Assembly: GCA_014799785.1 (NCBI GenBank)
Contig: JAAVHI010000026.1
Coordinates: 39,588-103,587, forward strand
DNA length: 64,000 nucleotides
DNA from: Ruminococcus sp.
GTDB taxonomy: Bacteria; Bacillota; Clostridia; Oscillospirales; Ruminococcaceae
Reading direction: 5' to 3'
In this document: piece after piece, positions 1 through 7,248 of the stretch
Layout: each line of letters opens with the position of its first letter
Numbering within the stretch: the first letter of the stretch is position 1
Made by a program: the position numbers and the translations under genes
The notes under the pieces: generated by a model
What the model saw: only the letters and a program-made list of their open reading frames with translations
The model's database searches: none
Told to the model about the DNA's origin: nothing

Positions 1-137
1 TCATTTCAATACTTACTGAAAACGGTAGCAGAACAGTTCTTGAAGGCGAAACTGCATTTGTGGTAAAAAATTCACGAGGTGGAACTAATCTTAACTATAA
101 AGGAGAATTTTCGGAAGACGAATTAGACGAATTGTGA
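1..137 (+). CDS. 3' end of a left-truncated CDS, unknown function
   Basis: An open frame enters from the left edge (first full codon at base 3) and runs 44 codons to TGA at 135-137. The residues are mixed, with a glycine-rich stretch and an acidic tail ending SEDELDEL. The codon use resembles that of the genes that follow, and the next gene begins 17 bp downstream on the same strand, so it is probably the upstream member of the same operon. Too little remains to name a family; the start lies outside the window. Confidence 0.6.
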   Translation, partial: ISILTENGSRTVLEGETAFVVKNSRGGTNLNYKGEFSEDELDEL

Positions 138-154
138 GAAAGGATATAAACAAT

Positions 155-349
155 ATGAGTGAAAAAATATCCTATTGGGATATTCCAGAAGAAATAAGAA
201 ATTCTGTCAATAAACAACTTCAATTTGATTTTGAACCGGATAATGAAATTCTTAACGAATTTCGCAATATAATTAACAACGCTAAAAGCAATATCGCTCT
301 TGATGATGTTTTGGCAGATTTTGAGGAAATAACAGAGGATAAAAAATAA
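155..349 (+). CDS. small acidic hypothetical protein, 64 aa
   Basis: This 64-residue acidic protein starts at ATG 155, preceded by GAGAAAGGA about 10 bp upstream; a GTG at 134 in the same frame has no comparable site. It carries the short motif IPEEIR near its N-terminus. The motif recurs as VPADIR and VPEDIR in the two membrane proteins encoded at 1361 and 1726, which links the three products. It sits immediately upstream of the AAA+ ATPase gene. I recognise no family. An adaptor or substrate role for the ATPase is inference only. Confidence 0.65.
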   Translation: MSEKISYWDIPEEIRNSVNKQLQFDFEPDNEILNEFRNIINNAKSNIALDDVLADFEEITEDKK

Positions 350-368
350 ATTACGGGAGATGAAAAAA

Positions 369-1364
369 ATGCCTATAAATACTAACAGGCAAACCGCAGA
401 AAAAAGTTCCGAACCTAAATCAACGGACAAGATCAAAACCGAACAGCCGCAGGTCGAATTCAAGCCGACAGACCCTATTTACGGAATAGACGATATTATT
501 CTGGCTGACGATACAAAAGAAGAAATAAAAACCGTGATAAATTCCCGAAAAAACTGGCAAAAGGTTTTTATTGAATGGGATATGAGAAGTGTTCTCAAGC
601 AAAGGAAAAATTTGTTTGTAAACCTGTACGGTGCGCCGGGAACCGGAAAAACTATGGCGGCTCACGCTATCGCAAAGGAAACAGAACAGAAAATCGTATG
701 CGTCAATTATGCGGATATCGAATCAAAATATGTGGGAGAAACAAGCAAAAATCTTGTAAAACTGTTTGAACAGGCAAAGGAAAAGGATTTTATAATCTTC
801 TTTGATGAAGCTGACGCTCTTTTAAGTAAGCGTGTGACAAATATGAGCAGTTCTACCGATGTAAGCGTAAATCAAACAAGATCAGTTTTACTGACTTTGC
901 TTAACGATTATGACGGTATGATAATTTTTGCTACCAATTTTATCAGCAATTTCGATCCCGCGTTTATGCGTAGGATACAGTTCCATGTTAAATTTGAGCT
1001 TCCAAACGAAACTATGAGAAGAAAGCTATGGGATATGTATATTCCGGAAAAAATGCCTGTTAGAATTGATAAGTGCATACTTGCACGAGATTATGACGGG
1101 TTATCAGGAAGCGATATATCAACAGCGGTTCTTAAAGCAGCTTTGAAAGCGGCAAATAACAATTTACCCGAAGTCCCACAAGAGTATTTTGAGGAGGCGG
1201 TAAAGAGTATAATATCAAGCCAAAAAGAAAACAGACAGGACAGTGATGTCACAATAACACGAAAACCTATAAGCAAAGAAGAAGCCATGAAACAGCTTGG
1301 CAGAACTGATAAAGGCGAATGTCTTGAAAACAGTTCAAATGAAAGGAGTTTGGTTACAGTATGA
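369..1364 (+). CDS. AAA+ family ATPase
   Basis: This is a 331-residue AAA+ ATPase. Walker A GAPGTGKT lies at about residues 88-95, Walker B IIFFDEAD at about 142-149, a sensor-1-like IFATN follows, and an arginine pair (FMRR) sits at the subunit-contact position. One AAA module makes up most of the protein, with no peptidase or FtsH-type membrane segment. ATG 369 is preferred over ATG 360 because GGGAGA ends at 360, giving a normal spacing. The next gene overlaps its stop by 4 bp (ATGA), so the two are translationally coupled. Single-module AAA proteins remodel protein or nucleoprotein complexes; the substrate here is unknown, and the small partner proteins around it are candidates. Confidence 0.85.
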   Translation: MPINTNRQTAEKSSEPKSTDKIKTEQPQVEFKPTDPIYGIDDIILADDTKEEIKTVINSRKNWQKVFIEWDMRSVLKQRKNLFVNLYGAPGTGKTMAAHAIAKETEQKIVCVNYADIESKYVGETSKNLVKLFEQAKEKDFIIFFDEADALLSKRVTNMSSSTDVSVNQTRSVLLTLLNDYDGMIIFATNFISNFDPAFMRRIQFHVKFELPNETMRRKLWDMYIPEKMPVRIDKCILARDYDGLSGSDISTAVLKAALKAANNNLPEVPQEYFEEAVKSIISSQKENRQDSDVTITRKPISKEEAMKQLGRTDKGECLENSSNERSLVTV

Positions 1365-1702
1365 TTAATTTTATTGCGGCAGCGTTGATTTCAGCGTTTG
1401 TAGTTACAGAAATATTAGACTTTTGGGACGAATTGATAGACGGCTTAACCAAAATTGTCAACAGCGTTAAACGTCTGATGTCAGGAATATTTCAAGGCGC
1501 TAAAGCTTTTGTGCAAAAGGTTGGCGGAGCTATTCGAGAAATTGTTAAAAGCTATTCATACTCTGAAAGAGAAGATCAGTGGTATGAAACCGAAAGAGAA
1601 CGAAAAGTCGATTCAAGCGAAGTTCCGGCTGATATAAGAAGCAGGGTATCCGGCGGGAACAGGGTAGACGTTACAAATGAATTGGAGCTTAGAATGGCAT
1701 AA
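1361..1702 (+). CDS. small membrane-associated hypothetical protein, 113 aa
   Basis: The protein has 113 residues. Its first ~20 residues form a hydrophobic helix that can anchor it, followed by an amphipathic, lysine-rich segment and a charged C-terminal third holding VPADIR. The start overlaps the ATPase stop codon by 4 bp. In architecture (N-terminal hydrophobic helix, basic middle, PxDIR motif near the end) it matches the protein encoded at 1726, so the two are probably divergent paralogues. No known family recognised. Confidence 0.65.
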   Translation: MINFIAAALISAFVVTEILDFWDELIDGLTKIVNSVKRLMSGIFQGAKAFVQKVGGAIREIVKSYSYSEREDQWYETERERKVDSSEVPADIRSRVSGGNRVDVTNELELRMA

Positions 1703-1725
1703 TAAATTTATGGAGGTTTTCAATT

Positions 1726-2085
1726 ATGTTTGGTGTAGCGGCGTCACTAATATTAGGTGCAGTTTTTGGAATGTTTGTAAGTAAAGTTATAAAAAAATTT
1801 TGGAATCCTATACACGAATGGGTCAAAAAAATGATAGGGAAGGTACAGCAAAAAATCAACCGTGCTGTGCTTGGAATTTTTCTTATCATCAAGCGGACTG
1901 CTGACGGGCTATATAAACAGGTAAGCAGGCACATAACCAAAAACAACGGCATATATGAGCAAACCGACGTGGTAACGAATAGACCTATACCTGCTGAGGA
2001 CGTTCCCGAGGACATAAGGATGGCAAATAATTGTGAACGGGACGTCAGCGAAAAATATGAAGAAGTTCTTAAAAATACGGCATGA
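1726..2085 (+). CDS. small membrane-associated hypothetical protein, 119 aa
   Basis: A 119-residue protein whose N-terminal ~20 residues are hydrophobic and glycine/alanine-rich. A strongly basic helical region (KKFW, KKMIGK, IKR) follows, then a C-terminal segment with VPEDIRM. TGGAGG lies upstream of the ATG. The same arrangement is seen in the protein encoded at 1361. Its place in the ATPase operon suggests a membrane-anchored partner of that ATPase; this is inference. Confidence 0.65.
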   Translation: MFGVAASLILGAVFGMFVSKVIKKFWNPIHEWVKKMIGKVQQKINRAVLGIFLIIKRTADGLYKQVSRHITKNNGIYEQTDVVTNRPIPAEDVPEDIRMANNCERDVSEKYEEVLKNTA

Positions 2086-2097
2086 GGAGAAGTAAAA

Positions 2098-2544
2098 ATG
2101 ATAAAGGGAAAAGCACAGGAATACAATAACGGTACAAAGAAAGATGTATTCGATGAAAATGATTCGATTTTAAAAAAAGATATTGTTAAGGCTTTTGAAA
2201 ATTGGTTTAAAAGATGCAAACAAATTTCATTTGAAGATTACATAAGTAAATTGAGCGAATCTATTGATGAAGAAATTATTACATCTGTAAAAAATGATGC
2301 TGATAAAAAATGTGCCGGCGGATATTTGTACTGTCGAATAAGTGATGACAAGAAAGCACTTAATTTCAAGATAGAAATTTTTTACACAAATGGAGAGCAA
2401 TGGTTTAAGAGCGAAAAAGTCGGCAAGTCAGAAATATCTAATTTTGATCCTAAAACTTCAAAAGACGCTTTTGAAGAGATTTGGCTGTGTCAAAAAAACG
2501 GAGAAGAATATAAATTAAAAATTGATCCTCCGGAATTCGCATAA
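2098..2544 (+). CDS. hypothetical protein, 148 aa
   Basis: A soluble 148-residue protein, 12 bp downstream of the preceding gene and with a GAGGAG ribosome site. The N-terminal half is predicted helical and acidic/lysine-rich; the C-terminal half has alternating hydrophobic residues suggestive of a beta sheet (GYLYCRI, NFKIEIFY). There are no membrane segments or catalytic motifs I can identify. It is likely part of the same mobile-element operon. Confidence 0.6.
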   Translation: MIKGKAQEYNNGTKKDVFDENDSILKKDIVKAFENWFKRCKQISFEDYISKLSESIDEEIITSVKNDADKKCAGGYLYCRISDDKKALNFKIEIFYTNGEQWFKSEKVGKSEISNFDPKTSKDAFEEIWLCQKNGEEYKLKIDPPEFA

Positions 2545-2577
2545 TGATATTGATTTTATAAAACAGGAGAGATTTTT

Positions 2578-2778
2578 ATGACCAGAGCCAACCTAAAAAC
2601 CCAAAAATTCTGCGCATTCTGCAAGCATTGGTACGACCCGGCAAACTCAAATATTAAACCCACAAATCCGCGGCTGTCTTTATGGGAATTTGATTCCGCC
2701 GCAAAGTGTATGTGCTTGAAGCGTAACCATGAAATGAAAGGCGGAGAAAGGTGCGGATATTACGATTGCAAAATCTAA
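2578..2778 (+). CDS. small cysteine-rich probable zinc-binding protein, 66 aa
   Basis: A 66-residue protein with cysteines arranged as CAFC near residue 12, CMC near residue 45, and a C-terminal CGYYDC. Six to seven cysteines plus histidines in so short a chain suggest one or two structural metal sites. The ribosome site CAGGAGAG lies upstream of the ATG. Such mini zinc proteins are common in phages and integrative elements, but I cannot assign a role. Confidence 0.65.
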   Translation: MTRANLKTQKFCAFCKHWYDPANSNIKPTNPRLSLWEFDSAAKCMCLKRNHEMKGGERCGYYDCKI

Positions 2779-2791
2779 GGGAGGAATAAAA

Positions 2792-3040
2792 ATGTCGGAG
2801 CTTTTTGACGAATATTTCGGCGATATGAAAGAAATTTACGAAAAATCAATGTCGGAGGTCAGCGATGAGTTAAATGCAATTTCGGAATATATCGGAGCTG
2901 AATGCAGCGAGTGCGACGCTCCCGAATACATAGAGGCGACAGTTGCAGAGAGCCATTGGAAAATGATTTCCGCTGTTATCGGCAAGGCTATGAAAATGGT
3001 GGGCGACAGCATTTTTAGAGCTATGGGTGAGGAGGAATAA
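2792..3040 (+). CDS. small acidic hypothetical protein, 82 aa
   Basis: An 82-residue, strongly acidic helical protein with an ECSEC pair in the middle and an amphipathic C-terminal helix. GGGAGG precedes the start. Its C-terminal stretch (KAMKMVGDSI) resembles that of the next gene product (KAMRAIGKCI), so the two may be diverged duplicates. No known family recognised. Confidence 0.6.
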   Translation: MSELFDEYFGDMKEIYEKSMSEVSDELNAISEYIGAECSECDAPEYIEATVAESHWKMISAVIGKAMKMVGDSIFRAMGEEE

Positions 3041-3043
3041 TTT

Positions 3044-3349
3044 ATGAGTGATAATAAGGATTATGAAGAATACTTACAGCAGGACGAAAAAAGCTGGGGA
3101 GAATTTTTCTCTAATATGAGCAAATATTGGCACGGGGTTATAGAAGAGTGTACCGAGGGCATGGATTATGTGCTTGATGATGACGAGTACCATAAAATGC
3201 TTGCCGAAGTTAAAGAATATCCCGAGACAGCCTGTTATGCAAGTGATTTGAAAAAGGTACGCATGATCGCTAAAACTTCAGATAAAGCCATGAGAGCAAT
3301 CGGAAAATGTATTGACGGCGCAGCGGCTTTGTTTGGCAAAAAGGAATAA
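3044..3349 (+). CDS. small acidic hypothetical protein, 101 aa
   Basis: A 101-residue acidic helical protein beginning 3 bp after the preceding stop, with a GGAGGA site inside the end of that gene. Its C-terminal amphipathic helix resembles that of its neighbour. It is the last gene of the leading operon: a strong hairpin terminator starts 9 bp after its stop. Function unknown. Confidence 0.6.
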   Translation: MSDNKDYEEYLQQDEKSWGEFFSNMSKYWHGVIEECTEGMDYVLDDDEYHKMLAEVKEYPETACYASDLKKVRMIAKTSDKAMRAIGKCIDGAAALFGKKE

Positions 3350-3358
3350 AATAAATTT

Positions 3359-3397
3359 TGCGGACATCACCAAATAAAGGTGATGTCCGCATTTTTT
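3359..3397 (+). terminator. Rho-independent terminator ending the first operon
   Basis: A perfect 13-bp inverted repeat (3359-3371 with 3379-3391, 7-nt loop) is followed by six T residues. It separates the plus-strand operon from the convergent helix-turn-helix gene, whose stop codon overlaps the T tract. Confidence 0.9.
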
Positions 3398-3566
3398 ACT
3401 CATAGAGCAACTTTTCCAAAGCTTCCTTTGGAATCCTCCAAGTTCTCCCCACCTTAAACCCGGGAAGCTTCTTGCTCCTAAGCAGATTGTAAATCGTGGT
3501 AAGCGAAAGTGAAAGCTCATACGCCGCCTCATAAGGCGTAAGGTAATCGTTGTAATCAGAGATCAT
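3396..3566 (-). CDS. excisionase-like helix-turn-helix protein, 56 aa
   Basis: Read on the minus strand, 56 codons begin at ATG (3566-3564) behind AAAGGA. The protein matches the short MerR/excisionase-type DNA-binding fold: an N-terminal YLTPYEAAYELS helix, the recognition region TIYNLLRSKKLPGFKVG, then the wing RTWRIPKEAL. This pattern is typical of phage and integrative-element excisionase (HTH_17-type) proteins that bend DNA during excision or act as small regulators. It is the only minus-strand gene in the first 9 kb. Confidence 0.85.
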   Translation of the reverse strand: MISDYNDYLTPYEAAYELSLSLTTIYNLLRSKKLPGFKVGRTWRIPKEALEKLLYE

Positions 3567-3663
3567 AAAATCAATCCTTTCAAATATTATTAATAATATG
3601 TTGCAGCCAAGTGCAAATCATCAAACTTCAAGTATATATTATATCTACAGAGAAATGAATCAA

Positions 3664-3707
3664 ATCCCCATATTACCGTGGTTTGCGGTGATATGGGGAT
3701 AATTTTT
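3664..3707 (+). terminator. hairpin with short T tail, possible terminator or attenuator
   Basis: A 15-bp stem with one G:T wobble (3664-3678 with 3686-3700) is followed by five T residues at 3703-3707. It lies in the leader between the divergent excisionase-like gene and the tiny peptides starting at 3800, so it could be an attenuator for the downstream genes. Confidence 0.55.
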
Positions 3708-3799
3708 CTCTGAAATAATGTATGCGGATTTTTGCCAAAAACATTCGCATACAGCAAAAAATCATCAAAAAAATAAATTTGAAAGGACGGTATCAATCT

Positions 3800-3880
3800 A
3801 TGGGAAAAATGGGTAAAATCATCGGAACGCTTGCAATAGCGGTAGTTACGGCGGTTGTAAAGAACATTCTGGACGATTAA
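3800..3880 (+). CDS. tiny hydrophobic peptide, 26 aa
   Basis: An ATG at 3800 preceded by GAAAGGA encodes 26 residues, basic at the start (MGKMGK) and then one hydrophobic alanine/valine/isoleucine helix ending KNILDD. The small size makes the call uncertain. The ribosome site and two similar neighbours (3923 and 4030) support real translation. It resembles a single-span membrane peptide; function unknown. Confidence 0.45.
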   Translation: MGKMGKIIGTLAIAVVTAVVKNILDD

Positions 3881-3922
3881 CGCAGACAAAATCTGCGGCA
3901 AATTGCGAGAGGAGGCAATAAC

Positions 3923-4054
3923 ATGAACAAGGAGCTTGTACTTAAAATTCTTGCTGCGCTTGCAGGAACGGCGGCTGTGGTACTTTGCAGCTGTCTCGAA
4001 AATGACGTTTCGGAGGAAGTGTTAAAGCTATGCGATCTTACGGACAGCGAGTAA
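3923..4054 (+). CDS. small membrane or lipoprotein-like peptide, 43 aa
   Basis: ATG 3923 follows a strong GAGAGGAGG site. The 43-residue product begins MNKELVLKILAALAG, continues through a hydrophobic segment ending VVLCSC, and finishes with an acidic tail. The cysteine at the end of the hydrophobic stretch resembles a lipoprotein lipobox, although the residues just before it are not canonical. Function unknown. Confidence 0.55.
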   Translation: MNKELVLKILAALAGTAAVVLCSCLENDVSEEVLKLCDLTDSE

Positions 4055-4119
4055 AAAATTTTCCCGCCTTATGGCACGTGATCGACACAATTTACGACAT
4101 CATATTTTCGGCAGAATAA
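4030..4119 (+). CDS. possible tiny overlapping peptide, 29 aa
   Basis: An ATG at 4030, inside the end of the previous small gene, has GGAGGAAG about 10 bp upstream and opens 29 codons to TAA at 4117-4119. The product is aromatic and hydrophobic at its C-terminal end (IDTIYDIIFSAE). Overlap with a spaced ribosome site suggests translational coupling, but chance is not excluded. Confidence 0.3.
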   Translation: MRSYGQRVKNFPALWHVIDTIYDIIFSAE

Positions 4120-4162
4120 AAACCCAAAATCAAAATTCAAAAATTGAAAAGGAGAGATTTAT

Positions 4163-5098
4163 ATGTCAGCAAACGTAGAAACAATGTTCTTTGTAAGGTA
4201 CGCACCTTGGCACGGTTTAGGTGTCCGTGTCGAATCGGCGCTTAACTCACAGGAAGCTCTTGAAGCTTCGGGACTGAATTGGAATGTAATTCAGAAGCCC
4301 ATTATGACAAGCGGCTATGAACCTATCAACGGTTACAAAGCAAACGTCCGTGAAACCGATAATAAAGTCCTCGGAGTTGTTACAGACCGCTACAAGGTGG
4401 TGCAGAATTCCGAGGCTTTTGCTTTTACTGATGCGCTTCTCGGCGAGGGTGTTAAGTATGAAACCGCAGGCTCTTTGCAGGACGGAAAGAAAATCTGGAT
4501 ACTCGCCAAGCTTCCCGATAAGTATATTATTGAGGGAGAGCAGATAGATCCATACCTTGTTTTCAGCAGTTCTCACGACGGAAACGGAGCTATCAAAGTT
4601 GCAATGACGCCAATTCGTGTGGTTTGTCAGAATACGCTGAATATCGCACTTTCCACAGCAAAAAGAGTATGGTCTACCGTTCATGTCGGCGACCTTGCTC
4701 ATAAAATGGACGAAGCACATAACACGCTTTTGCTTGCGGAAAAATACATGGGCAGGCTCGGTACGGAATTTGCAAATCTCCGCAAAGTAAAGCTGTCGGA
4801 TTCCAAGGTTAATGAGTACATCGAAATGCTCCTGCCTATGGACGATAACCCCACAGCGACCCACAGGAAAAACATTGAACGAATCCGCGAAGATTTGAAA
4901 ATGCGGTATTTCGACGCTCCCGATTTGAAGCAACTCGGCAAGAACGGATACCGTTTCATAAATGCGGTATCGGATTTTGCAACCCACGCAAAGCCCCTCC
5001 GCGAGACTGCCAACTACCGTGAGAATGTGTTTGCTAAAACAATTGAGGGCAATCCTCTTATCGACAAGGCGTATGAAATGGTACTTTCGGCAGCGTAA
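4163..5098 (+). CDS. DUF932 phage/plasmid-like protein
   Basis: This 311-residue protein has the hallmarks of the DUF932/TIGR03299 phage- and plasmid-associated family. The N-terminus contains APWHGLGV, followed by a conserved core (VLGVVTDRYKVVQN, FSSSHDGNGAI, TPIRVVCQNTLN) and a helical C-terminal half. AAAGGAGAG precedes the start. Family members sit beside recombination genes in mobile elements, here 350 bp upstream of a YqaJ-type exonuclease, and are suspected to act in recombination or single-strand DNA handling. No biochemical function is established to my knowledge. Confidence 0.88.
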   Translation: MSANVETMFFVRYAPWHGLGVRVESALNSQEALEASGLNWNVIQKPIMTSGYEPINGYKANVRETDNKVLGVVTDRYKVVQNSEAFAFTDALLGEGVKYETAGSLQDGKKIWILAKLPDKYIIEGEQIDPYLVFSSSHDGNGAIKVAMTPIRVVCQNTLNIALSTAKRVWSTVHVGDLAHKMDEAHNTLLLAEKYMGRLGTEFANLRKVKLSDSKVNEYIEMLLPMDDNPTATHRKNIERIREDLKMRYFDAPDLKQLGKNGYRFINAVSDFATHAKPLRETANYRENVFAKTIEGNPLIDKAYEMVLSAA

Positions 5099-5112
5099 TA
5101 ATTATGCAATAG

Positions 5113-5149
5113 AAACGGTCGGGAATTAACACTCGACCGTTTTCATTTT
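5113..5149 (+). terminator. terminator-like hairpin after DUF932 gene
   Basis: A 9-bp perfect stem (5113-5121 with 5134-5142) is followed by a T-rich tail. It may end or attenuate transcription before the gene at 5162. Confidence 0.65.
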
Positions 5150-5161
5150 GGGAGTGAGAAA

Positions 5162-5458
5162 ATGTCGAATAAAATTAAAGCAATAAAAAATATTGAGGAT
5201 AAATACGGTGCAGTCCTTTTTGGAATGGCTATGACGCACCTTGTTGATATAGGTGTCAGGCATTTGACCGACTTTAATTTTAACGAGGCGGTTAAACAGA
5301 TCAACGAGGGAAGCGAGCAGTATTCCTTGATTTCGACAGAATTTCAGATTGAAATAGTCCGCTGTGCAACAGAGCTTGCGAAATTTGACATTTGGGACTT
5401 ATTTTACTACATCAAATTTTATCTTCAAATTTCAGAAAGGAATGATGAAAATGGCTAA
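5162..5458 (+). CDS. hypothetical protein, 98 aa
   Basis: A 98-residue helical protein starting behind GGGAGTGAG. Its last 8 bp overlap the YqaJ-type gene that follows, so the two are likely translated together. There is no catalytic motif and no convincing membrane span, although the C-terminal third is aromatic (IWDLFYYIKFYL). Given the coupling it may assist the exonuclease; this is inference. Confidence 0.6.
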   Translation: MSNKIKAIKNIEDKYGAVLFGMAMTHLVDIGVRHLTDFNFNEAVKQINEGSEQYSLISTEFQIEIVRCATELAKFDIWDLFYYIKFYLQISERNDENG

Positions 5459-6389
5459 AATACTTGCTTCTACGGAAAATATGCCCTACGAGGAATGGCT
5501 CGAATACCGCAAAAAAGGTATCGGCGGTTCGGACGCTTCCGTTGTCTGCGGTATTAACAAATACAAGTCTCCAGTTGAATTGTGGCTTGAAAAAACAGGT
5601 CAGTTACCTTATTCCGAGGCAGGAGAAGCGGCGTACTGGGGTACACAGCTTGAGGCTTTGGTAAGAGCCGAATTTACCAAAAGGACTGGAATTGAAGTCA
5701 GCAAATTCAATCAGATTTTACAGCATGAGGACTATCCTTTTATGCTTGCAAATCTTGACGGAACGTGTCAGCACCCAAACTACGGCACTTGCGTATTTGA
5801 AGCAAAAACAGCTTCGGCGTACAAGGCTGCGGAGTGGGAGGATAAAATTCCCGACGAATATATGCTCCAGATTCAGCATTATATGGCGGTGACAGGTTAC
5901 AATGGAACGTATATCGCCGTACTTATCGGCGGCAACACTTTCAAGTGGAAATTTATTGAGCGTGACGAGGAAATCATTTCAATGCTTACCGAGCTTGAAA
6001 AGGATTTCTGGGAACACGTTCAAGACGAACTGCCGCCTGCACTTGACGGTTCGACCGCTTCCGAAAAATTTCTTGCGGAACGTTTTCCCGACAGTATTCC
6101 AAAGTCAAAAATCGAACTTCCAGAGACTGCGGAAAATTTAATTGCAGAGTATAATTCTGCCTGTGAGAAGTTAGAGGAAATTACCGAGCAGAAGCAAAAA
6201 GCCGAGAATCAGCTTAAAGAAATGCTTGGCGAAAATGAAGTCGGAACGTCGGGAAACAGCGTTATTACTTGGAAAAGTATGTCACAGGAACGGCTTGACA
6301 GCAAGACCTTTAAGGCGGAACACCCCAAACTGTACGCGAGGTATGCTAATAAAATATCTTACCGTAGATTTTCGATAAAGGCGGTATAG
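5451..6389 (+). CDS. YqaJ-family viral recombinase (exonuclease)
   Basis: This 312-residue protein matches the YqaJ/lambda-exonuclease family of PD-(D/E)xK nucleases. It has the N-terminal WLEYRKKGIGGSDA signature, the GTQLEALVRAEF helix, the nuclease core with ANLDG (metal Asp) and VFEAKTAS (E-x-K), then LQIQHYMAVTGY. The C-terminal ~80 residues are a lysine/glutamate-rich coiled coil. ATG 5451 is chosen because AGAAAGGA lies 8 bp upstream. Such exonucleases resect double-strand ends to make 3' single strands for annealing-type recombination. Confidence 0.92.
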   Translation: MAKILASTENMPYEEWLEYRKKGIGGSDASVVCGINKYKSPVELWLEKTGQLPYSEAGEAAYWGTQLEALVRAEFTKRTGIEVSKFNQILQHEDYPFMLANLDGTCQHPNYGTCVFEAKTASAYKAAEWEDKIPDEYMLQIQHYMAVTGYNGTYIAVLIGGNTFKWKFIERDEEIISMLTELEKDFWEHVQDELPPALDGSTASEKFLAERFPDSIPKSKIELPETAENLIAEYNSACEKLEEITEQKQKAENQLKEMLGENEVGTSGNSVITWKSMSQERLDSKTFKAEHPKLYARYANKISYRRFSIKAV

Positions 6390-6399
6390 GAGGTTTACT

Positions 6400-7170
6400 A
6401 TGAATACAGATAACTTGAAATCAAAATTGAGTAACAAGGTCAAAGATATTAATGAGGAAAGGACGATCGTTATGCAGGAAACAGCCATAACCACCACGGA
6501 CACAAATTACGCCGCGCTTAAAAATAATGCGCTTGACATCATCAAGAATAACCTTAAAAATCAGCCGCTCTCTTTGCAGTTGTTTGACATAATAAAGTCG
6601 CCGTCGGGAGGTTCAACGTCTTTCACAATTCCCACGCTATCGGGCGAGGTTATGGAAAAATCCATTACGGGAATTATTCTCGACTACACCACACCCCGCG
6701 CTTACTGGGACACGCCCGATCCTGTTGAGGGTACTCCGCCTGTTTGTTTCAGTTCGGACAGCCTTGTTTCCCATGACGGCAAGGCTTGCGGTACTTGTCC
6801 GTTTAATGATTTCGGTTCAAAGGACGGCGAAACTAACGCTAAGGCTTGCAAGGAAAGCGTGGTTTTGTTCCTGCTTCGTCCCGATAATATTATGCCGATT
6901 TTAGTTCGTGTACCTGTTTCAAGTAAAATGCTTTTCCAGCGGTATATGACGAGACTTATCGGCAAAATGATTCCTGTTTCGGGAGTTGTCACGAAAATAA
7001 CCTTGGAGAAAACCACGAATAAAACGGGTCAGCCCTATGCACTGTATAATTTTGAAGCGGTGGAAACTTTAAGTACCGAGGAAGCGGAAAATGCTCATAA
7101 TTTTGGTAAAAAGTTTATGGAGCTTGTTAATGCTTCGGACGTTAATAGAGAACTTCAGAAAGCGGGATAA
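6400..7170 (+). CDS. Cys-motif protein of the recombination module, 256 aa
   Basis: A 256-residue soluble protein 10 bp after the YqaJ gene, behind AGGAGG. The N-terminal ~40 residues are charged and low-complexity. The central part carries DGKACGTCPFNDFGS followed later by KACKES, which together look like a metal site. The C-terminal half has beta-type stretches (GKMIPVSGVVTKITLE, YALYNFEAVETL) reminiscent of an OB-like or beta-barrel fold. Co-occurrence with an exonuclease suggests a single-strand DNA binding or annealing partner. I cannot name the family with certainty. Confidence 0.65.
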   Translation: MNTDNLKSKLSNKVKDINEERTIVMQETAITTTDTNYAALKNNALDIIKNNLKNQPLSLQLFDIIKSPSGGSTSFTIPTLSGEVMEKSITGIILDYTTPRAYWDTPDPVEGTPPVCFSSDSLVSHDGKACGTCPFNDFGSKDGETNAKACKESVVLFLLRPDNIMPILVRVPVSSKMLFQRYMTRLIGKMIPVSGVVTKITLEKTTNKTGQPYALYNFEAVETLSTEEAENAHNFGKKFMELVNASDVNRELQKAG

Positions 7171-7187
7171 AAATTATAAAGAAATTC

Positions 7188-7224
7188 GTCCCTTGAAATT
7201 GGTTGTTTCAAGGGACATTTTCTT
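7188..7224 (+). terminator. Rho-independent terminator
   Basis: An 11-bp perfect stem (7188-7198 with 7206-7216) with a 7-nt loop is followed by ATTTTCTTT. It separates the recombination genes from the amidoligase pair. Confidence 0.8.
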
Positions 7225-7248
7225 TGCAAAAATGAAAGGATAAATATT

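Noticed and set aside
3590..3901. 103-codon minus-strand frame
   Set aside because: Overlaps hairpins and the small plus-strand peptide and has an atypical composition for a coding gene.
4247..4987. 246-codon minus-strand frame
   Set aside because: Lies wholly opposite the well-supported DUF932 gene, with no ribosome site or family features.
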